Source: Allobosea vaviloviae
Lineage (GTDB): Bacteria; Pseudomonadota; Alphaproteobacteria; Rhizobiales; Beijerinckiaceae
Direction of reading: 5' to 3'
NCBI RefSeq assembly: GCF_001298265.1
Contig: NZ_LGSZ01000028.1
Span: forward strand, 124,001-188,000
DNA: 64,000 bases
Part shown: in pieces, positions 8,966 through 18,609 of the stretch
Numbering within the stretch: the stretch's first letter is position 1
How the letters are laid out: every line of letters starts with the position of its first letter
Translations under genes and position numbers: made by a program
Notes under the pieces: model-generated
Databases searched by the model: none
Seen by the model: the letters and a program-made list of their open reading frames with translations, nothing else
Told to the model about the DNA's origin: nothing

Positions 8966-8984
8966 AAAAAAGCCCCGAAGGGCT
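8966..8984 (-). terminator. Terminator of the tRNA-Pro transcript
   Basis: On the minus strand the sequence reads AGCCC-TTCG-GGGCT followed by a T run: a tetraloop hairpin with U tract, 34 bases beyond the tRNA 3' end. Confidence 0.85.
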
Positions 8985-9017
8985 GATTTGGCAGATCGTG
9001 AAATCAACGGGAAATTT

Positions 9018-9094
9018 TGGTCGGAGTGGCAGGATTTGAACCTGCGACCCCCTCGTCCCGAACGAGGTGCTCTACCAGGCTGAGCCACACTCCG
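9018..9094 (-). tRNA. tRNA-Pro (CGG anticodon)
   Basis: The minus strand folds as a standard cloverleaf. The acceptor stem is CGGAGTG/CACTCCG, the anticodon stem is CCTCG/CGAGG, and the loop TTCGGGA gives anticodon CGG, which reads CCG. The T-arm is GCAGG-TTCAAAT-CCTGC. Discriminator A and an encoded CCA end at 9018. Its terminator lies at 8966-8984. Confidence 0.96.
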
Positions 9095-9276
9095 ATTGAC
9101 TGGTGGCGGGCTTATAGCCAGCGCAGCGCCGCCGCGCAACAGGCACCACGCCTCTCGATGACGAATTATCCGCGGCATCTGTCGGCGTCACCTTTCGCCG
9201 CGCTGGCTTTCGGTTCCGCAGCGCCGATCTGACAGGTTGCGCACGGCCCCGACGCGTTCTAGAAGGCGCGGCACAT

Positions 9277-9351
<75 letters not shown>

Positions 9352-9434
9352 GCCATCCGAAGTCATTGAAAAGACGGCCTGTCGTCCTGGCTGAGTAGCT
9401 TTTGTCCCCAACTGGGGCACAGGGCTGAGGCACG

Positions 9435-9492
9435 GGACCGGGGGCAGTCCAAGGATAGGTCGGCGATGTCTAACGGACCGGGGGCAGTCCAA
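9435..9492. repeat. 18-bp direct repeat downstream of tRNA-Gln
   Basis: Two identical copies of GGACCGGGGGCAGTCCAA lie at 9435-9452 and 9475-9492, exactly 40 bases apart. Each copy can form a small hairpin (GGAC/GTCC). The 236-base gap between the tRNA and the HMG-CoA lyase gene holds nothing else recognisable. It might be a remnant of an element inserted beside the tRNA. Confidence 0.5.
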
Positions 9493-9587
9493 ACACCCAA
9501 TCTCGGTGTCCACGTAACCTGCTGCAGGCCACGACAAGCTCCTAAGCGGTCTTCCAAGCACACGAGAGTGGGGCCTCAAAAACCCAA

Positions 9588-10526
9588 TCAGGACGGCGGG
9601 AGGCGGACCTGCGCTTGACTTGGTAAACCGGCTGCAGGGGTGACCTCATGCCGGTTTCGCGAACCGGCATCTATGCTCGCGAGAGAACGGACCCAAAAAG
9701 CGATATTCTGCAGGACCGCCATGTCGATCCCCGTCTCGATACCCAGAGCCTCGAAATGCACGACCAGTGCCTCTGTGGCGAGATTGCCGCCGGCGCCGGG
9801 TGCATAGGGACAGCCGCCGAGCCCGCCGACGGCGCCGTCGAAAATGCCGACGCCCAGGCTCCAGGCTGCGGCGACATTGTCGATGGCGCGGCCATATGTG
9901 TCGTGAAAATGTCCGGCGAGCTGCGCAACGGGCACCATGCGCGACGTCGCCTCGACCATCCGGGCCGTCCGCTGCGGGGTACCGCGCCCGATCGTGTCGG
10001 AAACCGCGATCTCGTCACAGCCGATGCCGTGAAGGCGGGCGCAGACGTCGGCCACCACATGGGGCGCGATCTCGCCCTCATAGGGACAGTCGAGCGCACA
10101 GGAGACGTAAGCGCGCACCGGGACGCCGGCCTGGCGCGCAAGCGCGAGCACCGGCTCGAAGCGGGCGATGCCCTCCGTGATCGTACAGTTGGTGTTCTTC
10201 TGTGAAAATGTCTCGGACGCTGCCGTGAAGACGGCGAGCGCCTGCGCGCCGGCGGCCAGCGCTGCCTGGGCGCCCTTTTCGTTCGGGACGAGGGCGGAAT
10301 GAACCACGCCGGCGCGGCGCGGCAGGTTGCGCAGCATCGCGTCATGATCGGCCATCTGCGGCACCCAGCGCGGCGATACGAAGGCGGTCGCCTCGATCCG
10401 ACACAGACCAGCATCGGCGAGCATGCCAACCAGCGCGATCTTGTCTGCCGTCGCGACAAGGGTCTTCTCGTTCTGCAAGCCGTCGCGCGGGCCGACCTCG
10501 ACAATTTGGACGCGCCGTTTCGTCAT
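9588..10526 (-). CDS. mvaB: Hydroxymethylglutaryl-CoA lyase
   Basis: Cleaves HMG-CoA to acetyl-CoA and acetoacetate; cytosolic TIM-barrel enzyme of the HMGL/DRE family, 312 residues. The start shows the metal/substrate motif VGPRDGLQNE. EATAFVSPRWVPQMAD follows, and near the C-terminus the diagnostic GGLGGCPYAPGAGGN loop carries the catalytic cysteine. GHFHDTYG contains metal-binding histidines. The ATG at 10526 overlaps the region of the livF stop, so it is translationally linked as the last gene of the operon. With HMG-CoA reductase at the operon's other end it completes a mevalonate to acetoacetate route. Confidence 0.93.
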   Translation of the reverse strand: MTKRRVQIVEVGPRDGLQNEKTLVATADKIALVGMLADAGLCRIEATAFVSPRWVPQMADHDAMLRNLPRRAGVVHSALVPNEKGAQAALAAGAQALAVFTAASETFSQKNTNCTITEGIARFEPVLALARQAGVPVRAYVSCALDCPYEGEIAPHVVADVCARLHGIGCDEIAVSDTIGRGTPQRTARMVEATSRMVPVAQLAGHFHDTYGRAIDNVAAAWSLGVGIFDGAVGGLGGCPYAPGAGGNLATEALVVHFEALGIETGIDMAVLQNIAFWVRSLASIDAGSRNRHEVTPAAGLPSQAQVRLPPS

Positions 10527-10527
10527 G

Positions 10528-11234
<707 letters not shown>

Positions 11235-11238
<4 letters not shown>

Positions 11239-13028
11239 GCGACGCTCTCCGCGACGGTTGCGGCATCCTCGTCGGCGCCGAGATAGGCGGCGATGACGCG
11301 GGGGTTCTTGCGGATCGCGTCGGGCGCGCCCTCGGCGATGAGCGCGCCGTAGTCCAGCACCAGCACATGCTGCGAGATGCCCATGACGAGGTCCATGTGG
11401 TGCTCGATCAGGAGCACGGTGACGCCTGCCGTCTGGATGCGTTTGATGACGTCGCCAAGTTCATGCGTCTCCTGCGGGTTGAGGCCCGCTGCCGGCTCAT
11501 CCAGCAGAAGCAGCTTCGGCCGGGAGGCCAGCGCACGCGCGATCTCGAGCCGCCGCTGCAGGCCGTAGGGCAGGCTCCTGGCTGGCTCGAAGGCACGCTC
11601 GCCGAGGCCGAGATCGGCCAGCAGCGCCAGCGCATCGGCCCGGGCCTGGGCTTCGGCGCGCCGGCTCGCCGGCAGCCCGAGCAGCGCAGCGGGAAAGCTC
11701 GCCTCGACATGGCGATGCGCGCCGAGCAGGACGTTGTCGAGCGCCGAGAGATCGCCGAACAGCTTCAGGTTCTGGAAGGTGCGGGCGATGCCGAGACTCG
11801 CGACGCGGTGCGCAGGCTGACCCGCCAGTTCCTGCCCTTGAAAGCGGATCGAGCCGCTGTCGGGCGCGACATGGCCCGACAGCAGGTTGAGCAGGGTGGT
11901 CTTGCCGGCGCCGTTAGGGCCGATCAGCGCATGGACCTTGCCCGCGCCGATGGTGAAACCGACATGGTTGACCGGCACGATGCCGCCATAGGCCTTGTGG
12001 AGATCGGCAACGACGAGGAGTGCGCTGCCGTCGCCTGCCGACGGACGCGCCGCGAGAACCGAGACCCCCGCATCGGCCTGCGAACGATCGAAGATTTTCG
12101 GGCGACCCCGGAACAGCGCGCCGAGCGCGCCGGCCAGGCCATTGGGCATCAGATAGAGCGAGAACAGCAGCAGCGCGCCATAGCTGAAATGCTGGAGCGC
12201 CGGCCAGCGCGCCAGCCAGGCGTCGAGCAGGGTCAACACCACCGAGCCCAGCAGCGGGCCGTAGATCGAGCCCGAGCCGCCGAAGATCACCACGACGAGG
12301 AAGAAGATCGACAGGTTGAAGGTGATGAAGTCGGAGTTGAAATACTGGTTCTGCTGCGCCACCACGGCGCCAGCCAGCGCGCAGGTCACCGCCGAGACGA
12401 CGAAGGCCAGCGTCTTGTAGCGCGAGACCGAGATGCCGACCGATTGCGCAGCGGGCTCGGCCATCTGCACCGCCAGGAAGGCGCGGCCATAGCGGCCCCT
12501 CAGCAGCGAGCGCAGCATCAGATGCGTCACGATGCAGAGCGCGCCGACGAACCAGACCCAGTGCAGGTTGGTGAAACTGCGCCCCGCGATCGAGGGCGCG
12601 CTGATGCCGTAGAGGCCCGCCTGGCCCTTGAAGATGTCGGTCCACTCGGTGACGATCTTCTCGACCACGATGCCGAAGCCGATCGTTACCATGGCCAGGC
12701 TTGGCCCCGAGACCCTGACCGATGGCAGGGCGATGACCAGCCCGAAGACCGCCCCAAAGCCGCAGGCGAGCAGCAGCGACGCCCACGGGCTGATGCCCCA
12801 TTCGACGCTGGCGATGGCCGCCGTATAGGCGCCGACGGCGAAGAGGCCGGCATGGCCGAGCGATTTCTGCCCGGCATAGCCGACCAGCACGTTGAGGCCC
12901 GCCGCGGCAAGGTAGTTCACGCCGATCGTGAACAGGATCTGGAGATGGAAGTCGTTGAGCGGCAATGCTGGCAGCAGCGCGAGCGCGGCTGCCAGCAGAG
13001 CGAGCGAGAGGCCGTGGACGAGACCCAT
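11235..13028 (-). CDS. Fused ABC permease-ATPase (LivM-LivG)
   Basis: A single 597-residue polypeptide joins the LivM permease (residues 1 to about 315) to the LivG ATPase (about 345-597). The permease part starts MGLVHGLSLALLAAALALLP and has about nine to ten hydrophobic helices, with GLNVLVGYAGQKSLGHAG typical of LivM. The linker contains DRSQADAGVSVLAARPSAG. The ATPase part has Walker A GPNGAGKTT, IARTFQNLKLF and Walker B LLLLDEPAAGLNP. Such fusions are known in some Liv systems. The ATG at 13028 overlaps the livH stop as TGATG. Confidence 0.92.
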
Positions 13029-13945
13029 CAGATCTTCTCCACGCTGCGCGCGCCCATGAGGCCGCCAGGCCGCAGCACGAGCACGATGATGATCAGCAGG
13101 AAGATGGTGATCTCGCGCATTTCGGCGCGCCAGAGCCCGACCAGCGCCTCGATGATGCCGAGCAGGAAGCCGCCGAGCATGCAGCCGCGCGGGCTGGTCA
13201 GCCCACCGACGATTGCCGCGGAAAAGGCCTTGAGCGCAACGCCGAGCCCGATGAAGACCGAGGCTGTGGTGATGGGGGCGATCAGCATGCCCGCCAATCC
13301 CGCCAGCGAGGACGAGATCACGAAGGCGATGATGACGATCTTTTCGACATTGATGCCGACGATCGCGGCGGCCTGCGGATTGAAGGCGACGGCGCGCAGG
13401 GCCTTGCCGAAGCGGGTCTTGCGGAGGACGATATCGAGCCCGACCATGACCGAAATCGCGACGCCCGCGATCAACACCTCCTGCGGGCGGATGCCGGCCC
13501 CAGCGATGCGCCAGACCTCGTTGCCGAGCGGCGAGGGTACCGCGATCGAGGCAGGGCCCCAAACCGCCAGCGCCGCGTTCTGCAGGATGATGCCGAAACC
13601 AATCGTGCTCAGCACCCAGTTCAGGCCACCGGCCCCGACGAAGGGCTTGATCGCGCAGTAATAGAGCAGGATGCCGATGGCTCCCACGACCGCGACGCTG
13701 GCCAGCGTGGCAAGGGCGTAGCTCAGAAGCGTCATCTCGGAGGGGGCGAGGTTGCCCCAATGCGGCTTGCCGGCGGCCAGCAGCAGGAGCGAGACGCCGA
13801 CCAGGCTGCCTGGCACCAGAAAGGCACCCTGGCCGAAGTTGAAGGTCTTGGTCGTGGCGTAGGTGATGTTGAAGCCGAGCGCGATCAGGCCGTAGATCGC
13901 GCCCAGCGCCAGTCCGCTCGCCAGCGCCTGAAGGATTGCCGTCAT
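13028..13945 (-). CDS. livH: Liv-type ABC transporter permease (LivH)
   Basis: Inner-membrane permease of 305 residues with about eight hydrophobic helices. It begins MTAILQALASGLALGAIYGLI, the usual LivH N-terminus, then has FNFGQGAFLVPGSLVG and a central GINVEKIVIIAFVISSSLAG. It pairs with the LivM half of the fused downstream protein to form the translocation pore. One base overlaps the next gene. An intergenic palindromic repeat separates it from the binding-protein gene, which may uncouple their expression levels. Confidence 0.92.
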   Translation of the reverse strand: MTAILQALASGLALGAIYGLIALGFNITYATTKTFNFGQGAFLVPGSLVGVSLLLLAAGKPHWGNLAPSEMTLLSYALATLASVAVVGAIGILLYYCAIKPFVGAGGLNWVLSTIGFGIILQNAALAVWGPASIAVPSPLGNEVWRIAGAGIRPQEVLIAGVAISVMVGLDIVLRKTRFGKALRAVAFNPQAAAIVGINVEKIVIIAFVISSSLAGLAGMLIAPITTASVFIGLGVALKAFSAAIVGGLTSPRGCMLGGFLLGIIEALVGLWRAEMREITIFLLIIIVLVLRPGGLMGARSVEKI

Positions 13946-13979
13946 CTCGTCTCCGCGCCGTCCGTCTTAAAGCAATTCC

Positions 13980-14072
13980 GTCATCCCGGGCTGAGCCCAG
14001 CGAGGACCCGGGATCCATGCCTGAACCGTTCCGGCATGGATCCCGGGTCTCCCTGCGGTCGCCCGGGATGAC
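13980..14072. repeat. Palindromic repeat element (REP-like)
   Basis: A 93-base imperfect palindrome whose ends are GTCATCCCGGG and CCCGGGATGAC and whose inner arms are GACCCGGGATCCATGCC and GGCATGGATCCCGGGTC around a short loop. This is the form of the repeated extragenic palindromes common in Bosea-like and other Rhizobiales genomes. It lies between the binding-protein and livH genes, so the transcript would carry a strong hairpin there. Confidence 0.8.
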
Positions 14073-14099
14073 GGCGCGTTGGAGTGAAGCGTACCGCCG

Positions 14100-15302
14100 T
14101 CAGCGCTTGAGATCGGCCGCCGTCAGGGCTTTGACGATCTCGTTGTCGACCTTGACGACGCGCCCGTCCTTCCACTGCGCCAGGTGGAAGTCGGCGACAC
14201 CGAGTGCCTCGTGCTGCTCCTTGGAGAACGGCTTGTCATAGGCCTTGATGATGCCCTGGACCTTGCCGAGGTTTTCCAAAGCCTGCTGGATCTTCTCGCC
14301 ATCCGTGCTGTTGGCCTGGGCGATGGCAGCCGCAATCAGCGTCACCGCGTCATAGCCCTGCGCCGCCGAGACGAAGGCCGGCATGTTGGGGTGCTTGGCG
14401 ATCAGCCGCTTGTGCAAAGCCACGGCCCGTTCGTTGGCATCCTCGGTCGTCGAGGCCGCGAAGATGGTCTTCTCCGCCAGCTTCGGGCCGGCGATGTTGA
14501 TCAGCGGCGTGTTGATCGAGCCCCAGGTCGAGAGCAGGCCGGGATAATAATCCATCTTCTCCATGCTCTTCAGCACCTGCGCCGTTGCATCGCCGAGCGA
14601 GCCGGAGATCACCATGTCGGCGCCCGCTGCCTTCACCTTGGCGAGCTGCGAGGTCATGTCGGTGTCCTTGGGACCGAACTTCTCGATCGCCACCGGCTTG
14701 ATGCCATGCAGCGTCAGAATCTCCAGCAGGTCCTTGGTCGCGGCCTGGCCATAGCCGGTCGTATCGGCGATGATGGCGATGTTCTTGGTCTTGGTGGCCT
14801 TGATCGCATAGGCGGCGAGCAAGGCGAGTTGCTCGCGATCCACCATCGAGACGCGGAAGATGTAGTTCTGCGGCTCCTTCATGTAGCGCGCCGTGATGTC
14901 GGTCGCGGTCGCGACATGGGAGACGACCGGGACCTTCTTCTGCTGCGGGATGTGCAGCCAGGCCAGCGCGTTGCCGGAGTTGGTCGGCCCGACGACGGCC
15001 GCGACCTTCTCGTTGTCGATCAGCTCGTTCATGTTCTGGATCGACTTGGGCGGCGAGGCGACGTCGTCGCGGACGACGCCGACGAGCTTGCGCCCGAGCA
15101 CGCCTCCCTTGGCATTGATGTCCTCGATCGCGGCCTGGAAGCCGTAGAGCCCGGCTATGCCGAGCTCTGCCACGCCGCTGGCCGATTGATCGGCATTGTA
15201 TCCGATCTTGATCTCGTTCTGGGCGAGGGCGGGCGCCGCGAAGGCGAGGCTGGTCGTGACGAGCAGGGCACTGAGCGCACGGCGCGAAAGCAGGATAGTC
15301 AT
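14100..15302 (-). CDS. Periplasmic binding protein of the Liv-type importer
   Basis: Type I periplasmic solute-binding protein of the LivK group, 400 residues. The signal peptide runs to about residue 27 (ALSALLVTTSLAFAAPALAQ). The mature protein starts NEIKIGYNADQSASGVAELG and continues with GLYGFQAAIEDINAKGGVLG, the usual ligand-binding entry. The ligand cannot be read directly. Its place between HMG-CoA reductase and the permeases suggests mevalonate or another short branched hydroxy acid. It precedes the membrane subunits, as expected when the binding protein is needed in excess. Confidence 0.92.
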   Translation of the reverse strand: MTILLSRRALSALLVTTSLAFAAPALAQNEIKIGYNADQSASGVAELGIAGLYGFQAAIEDINAKGGVLGRKLVGVVRDDVASPPKSIQNMNELIDNEKVAAVVGPTNSGNALAWLHIPQQKKVPVVSHVATATDITARYMKEPQNYIFRVSMVDREQLALLAAYAIKATKTKNIAIIADTTGYGQAATKDLLEILTLHGIKPVAIEKFGPKDTDMTSQLAKVKAAGADMVISGSLGDATAQVLKSMEKMDYYPGLLSTWGSINTPLINIAGPKLAEKTIFAASTTEDANERAVALHKRLIAKHPNMPAFVSAAQGYDAVTLIAAAIAQANSTDGEKIQQALENLGKVQGIIKAYDKPFSKEQHEALGVADFHLAQWKDGRVVKVDNEIVKALTAADLKR

Positions 15303-15379
15303 GGTGTCTCCTCCGGGGATGATCCGCTTTTCGCGGTTTTCTGTCGTGGCAGGCGAGTGGAAGGCAATGGTGCTCGGCG

Positions 15380-16699
15380 TCAGATTTTCCTGCGCTCGGC
15401 GAGCAGCTCGCGGGCGCGGTCGACGCGGACGTCATGGGTGCGGGCGAGTTCGGCCGCGATCGCTTCGATCTCGGCGCCCTCCGCGCCGGCGACGATGGCG
15501 ATGTTGCGGGCATGAAGCGCCATGTGGCCGCGCTGGATGCCTTCCGTGGCGAGCGCGCGCAGCGCCGCCATGTTCTGGGCGAGACCGACCGCGACGGTGA
15601 CCTCGGCCAGCTCCTGCGCCGTCGCGACGCCCATCAGCCGTAGCGACCATTGCGCCAGCGGGTGGGTCTTGGTGGCGCCGCCGACGAGGCCGAGCGCCAT
15701 CGGCATCTCGATCGAGCCGACGAGTTCGTCGTCCTTGGAGAGCTCCCAGGTCGTCAACGACGTGTAGCGGCCGCCGCGGGCGGCATAGGCATGGGCACCG
15801 GCCTCAATCGCACGCCAGTCATTGCCGGTGGCGACCACGACCGGGTCGATGCCGTTCATGATGCCCTTGTTGTGGGTGGTGGCGCGATAAGGGTCGATCG
15901 CCGCGAAGGTGTAGGCGTCGAGCATGCCGTCGATCATGCGCTGGCCCGAATAGTCGGGCGTGGCGAGCGCCGCGGCGGGAATACGAACCGTGGCGCGGGC
16001 GAGCCTGAGATCGGCGAGGTTCGATAGGATGCGCAGCCGCACCGTGCCGCCGGTGACGCGCTCGACGATCGGCGCGACCGTCTCGGCCATGGTGTTGACC
16101 GTGTTTGCCCCCATCGCGTCGCGGACATCGACGAGCAGGTGCATCACCACGATCGGGCCACGCGGCGTCTGCGGGAAGACATGAACCTCGATGTCGCGGC
16201 AGCCGCCGCCGAGCGAGATCAGCACCTTGTCCCTGGCATTGGCGGCGGCGACGATTTCATCGCGCGCCGACAACAGCTTGTGGCGCGCACCTTCGGGATC
16301 GCTGATGCCGATGAGCTGCACTTGCGCGCGCATGATCGGCAGACTGCTGGAGGTCAGGAAGCCACCCGAGCCGCGTGCGATCCGGGCCATGTAGGATGCG
16401 GCTGCAACGACCGAGGGCTCCTCGACCGCCATCGGAATCAGGTAATCCTTGCCGTTGACGGTGAAATTCGTGGCGATGCCGAGCGGCAGTTCGAAGGTGC
16501 CGACGACATTTTCGATCATGCCATTGGCGAGCATCAGCGGCAGCGCTCCGGGTGTCGCCAGAAGGGCACGGTCAGCGGCCGAAAGACCGGCGGCCGCAAC
16601 CGCCTGGTCGAGCCGTTCCAGGCAAGACAGGTTGCGGTAGTTCTCGATGCGCGAATTCACGGACCGCGCGCCGTCAGCGCGCGCCTCAGCCGTCGTCAT
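15380..16699 (-). CDS. mvaA: Class II (degradative-type) HMG-CoA reductase
   Basis: 439-residue cytosolic oxidoreductase interconverting mevalonate and HMG-CoA. Class II enzymes usually run in the oxidative direction with NAD in mevalonate-degrading bacteria. Landmarks: [19 protein letters not shown] with the catalytic glutamate, [12 protein letters not shown], and [20 protein letters not shown] with the catalytic lysine and aspartate. A late [11 protein letters not shown] supplies the general-acid histidine. The start at 16699 was chosen for the GGAGGAAACACC leader; a frame extending to 16783 lacks support. It is the first gene of the operon, divergent from the MocR gene. Confidence 0.94.
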   Translation of the reverse strand: MTTAEARADGARSVNSRIENYRNLSCLERLDQAVAAAGLSAADRALLATPGALPLMLANGMIENVVGTFELPLGIATNFTVNGKDYLIPMAVEEPSVVAAASYMARIARGSGGFLTSSSLPIMRAQVQLIGISDPEGARHKLLSARDEIVAAANARDKVLISLGGGCRDIEVHVFPQTPRGPIVVMHLLVDVRDAMGANTVNTMAETVAPIVERVTGGTVRLRILSNLADLRLARATVRIPAAALATPDYSGQRMIDGMLDAYTFAAIDPYRATTHNKGIMNGIDPVVVATGNDWRAIEAGAHAYAARGGRYTSLTTWELSKDDELVGSIEMPMALGLVGGATKTHPLAQWSLRLMGVATAQELAEVTVAVGLAQNMAALRALATEGIQRGHMALHARNIAIVAGAEGAEIEAIAAELARTHDVRVDRARELLAERRKI

Positions 16700-16806
16700 G
16701 GTGTTTCCTCCGCCCGCGATCGGGCTCGTTGCCTGCTTGTTGTTGACAGGCTCTCGCAAAGACCCAAGAGGAACAAGGCACAATTACCCGTACGATCCCA
16801 TTCGGC

Positions 16807-16828
16807 GTACCAGTCGATCGAGTGGTAC
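16807..16828. promoter_or_regulatory. Candidate MocR operator between mvaA and its regulator
   Basis: A 22-base near-perfect palindrome, GTACCA-N10-TGGTAC, lies 17 bases before the regulator's ATG and within the 145-base divergent intergenic region. The inner part is also nearly symmetric (GTCGATCGAG). Placement fits an autoregulatory and operon-controlling site. Confidence 0.6.
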
Positions 16829-16844
16829 AATCGGAGGCCGCGCG

Positions 16845-18233
16845 ATGGACGATGGCGCTGATGTCAGCCGCACGGACCGCATCATCGCCCGCATCGCGCG
16901 CGCGATCGAGGCTGGTCAGCTCCAGCCGGGTCGGCGCATGCCGTCGCTGCGCGCGGCCGCTCTGGAATACGCGGTTTCCAAGAACACGATGGTCGAGGTT
17001 TATGATCGTCTGGTCGCTCTCGGGCGGCTGGAAGCGCGACCCGGTTCCGGCTTCTATGTCCGGGCCGCCGGTCGCAACGCGATCGAAGCCCCACCGGCGC
17101 ACATGATGGAGGCGATCGACATCGTCTCACTCCTGCGCGAGCAGTTGCGCCAGACCCATCCCGTCCGCGTCGGTGACGGGCGTCCTCCGGCCTCCTGGAC
17201 CGAGGATTCCGAGCTAGGCCGGCATTTGCGCCTCAAGACCGGCAAGGGAGAGCGACCGATCGAGCATGGCTATGGCGATCCGCTCGGCTATGGCCCGCTG
17301 CGGTCACAGATCGGGCTGATGCTGGCCGAGCGCTCCATCCATGTCTCGCCCGAGCAGGTGCTGCTGACCTTCGGCATCAATCATGGCCTCGACCTGATCA
17401 TCCGGCATCTGCTGCAGCCTGGCGATACGGTTCTGGTCGATAGCCCGGGTTATTATCCGCTGTTTGGCAAGCTAAAGCTCGCGCGGGTCGAAATCGTCGG
17501 CGTCAAACGTCTTGCCGACGGCCCCGATCTCGACCACCTTTCGCTGCAGATTGCTCGGCACGCGCCGAAAGCCTTCTTCACGCAATCAGCTGCGCATAAT
17601 CCCACCGGTGGTTCAATGTCGCTGCCGGTCGCGCATCGCCTACTGCAGATCGCGGCAAAACACGATCTCACCATCGTCGAGGACGATGTCTTTGCCGATG
17701 CCCTCCCGGCAAGCCTGCCGCGCCTGGCGGCGCTCGACCAGCTCGAGCGCGTGATCTATCTCGGCACCTTCTCGAAGACGCTCTCTGCCAGCCTGCGCGT
17801 CGGCTATGTCGCCGCCAGCCCCAGCATCTGCCGCTCGCTGACCGACATGAAGATGCTGACGGTCGTCAACAGCTCGGGCTACCTTGAGCGGATGGTCAGC
17901 GAGCTGATCGCCAGCGGGCAGTACCGGCACCATCTCAAACGCCTGCGCGAGCGCATCGAGCGGGCGACCGCGCGCACGCTGCAGAACCTCGACCGGCTTG
18001 GCCTGCCGGTCTTCGCAGCCCCGACCGGTGGCTATTATCTCTGGGCCGATTTCGAGCCTGGCCTCGACGATCTGGAGCTGGCGCGCCTCGCCTCGGAGCA
18101 AGGCATCTTCATCGCGCCCGGCACGGTTTTCTTCCCCGATCGCCAGCAGACGCGGCCGGGAATGCGGGTCAACATCGCCTATGGCGACGACACGCGTCTG
18201 ATCGCATTCCTGCAGAGCACGCTCGCTGGATAG
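16845..18233 (+). CDS. MocR-type GntR/aminotransferase regulator
   Basis: 462-residue fusion of an N-terminal GntR winged helix (about residues 5-75, with GRRMPSLRAAALEYAVSKNT) and a fold-type I aminotransferase-like domain (about 110-462). The PLP-lysine region is GTFSKTLSASLRVGY. MocR proteins sense a ligand through PLP. The start was chosen for GGAGG seven bases upstream. It is divergent from the HMG-CoA reductase operon and a palindrome sits between them, so it is the likely operon regulator. Known mevalonate regulators such as MvaR are of a different family. Confidence 0.9.
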   Translation: MDDGADVSRTDRIIARIARAIEAGQLQPGRRMPSLRAAALEYAVSKNTMVEVYDRLVALGRLEARPGSGFYVRAAGRNAIEAPPAHMMEAIDIVSLLREQLRQTHPVRVGDGRPPASWTEDSELGRHLRLKTGKGERPIEHGYGDPLGYGPLRSQIGLMLAERSIHVSPEQVLLTFGINHGLDLIIRHLLQPGDTVLVDSPGYYPLFGKLKLARVEIVGVKRLADGPDLDHLSLQIARHAPKAFFTQSAAHNPTGGSMSLPVAHRLLQIAAKHDLTIVEDDVFADALPASLPRLAALDQLERVIYLGTFSKTLSASLRVGYVAASPSICRSLTDMKMLTVVNSSGYLERMVSELIASGQYRHHLKRLRERIERATARTLQNLDRLGLPVFAAPTGGYYLWADFEPGLDDLELARLASEQGIFIAPGTVFFPDRQQTRPGMRVNIAYGDDTRLIAFLQSTLAG

Positions 18234-18237
18234 CGGG

Positions 18238-18287
18238 CTGACGTTGCCTCCAGTTTTTTGTCCAGCGCTGCGTTCGTTTCTGGCGGT
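18238..18287 (+). repeat. 50-bp degenerate repeat, copy 1
   Basis: Begins CTGACGTTGCC and ends GTTCGTTTCTGGCGGT, and is about 80 percent identical by eye to 27149-27197 in the same orientation. It abuts the truncated end of the HpcH/HpaI aldolase pseudogene. It could be an insertion-sequence end left by a lost element; no transposase remains. Confidence 0.55.
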
Positions 18288-18570
18288 TGTGGCAGTCCCG
18301 GCGCGCCGAGATCAAGCAGCCGCCTGACCAGCACGAGGTCGTTCCAGTCCGGCCGCACGATGGGGGTGACCGGATGGGCGGCGAGAACCTGCAACTGCGC
18401 CATCACGGAGTTCAGGTCGTTGGGCGGTGATCTGCGTCGATCAGCACCCAGTCGAAACCGGAGCTTGCGACAGCTTCCGTGGCGAAGGCGCTGGCGAGGC
18501 TGAGCCAGAGTCCGATCTGAGGTTGCCCGCCCCGTATCGACGCCAGGAACCGGTTCGGGGGCATCTGCAT
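18288..18570 (-). pseudogene. HpcH/HpaI-family aldolase remnant
   Basis: On the minus strand, ATG 18570 opens MQMPPNRFLASIRGGQPQIG and then GLWLSLASAFATEAVASSGF, DWVLIDADH, the N-terminus of a class II pyruvate-dependent aldolase. A frameshift follows at about 18430, after which the family sequence resumes as PNDLNSVMAQLQVLAAHPVT and RPDWNDLVLVRRLLDLGA. It then stops matching where the 50-bp repeat begins. About one third of the usual 250-residue protein remains. The decay is visible as both a frameshift and loss of the C-terminal metal-site half. Confidence 0.75.
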
Positions 18571-18609
18571 CGCCTTGCCCTCATTGCGCAGATGAGTGCG
18601 CGCTCACCA

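Noticed and set aside
11367..13661. Long plus-strand frame (764 codons)
   Set aside because: Antisense to the LivM-LivG fusion and livH. Arginine-, glutamine- and histidine-rich shadow translation.
13029..14018. Apparent N-terminal extension making a 927-residue LivM-LivG protein
   Set aside because: The extra 330 residues are the livH region read in the wrong frame. The real start is the ATG at 13028 overlapping the livH stop.
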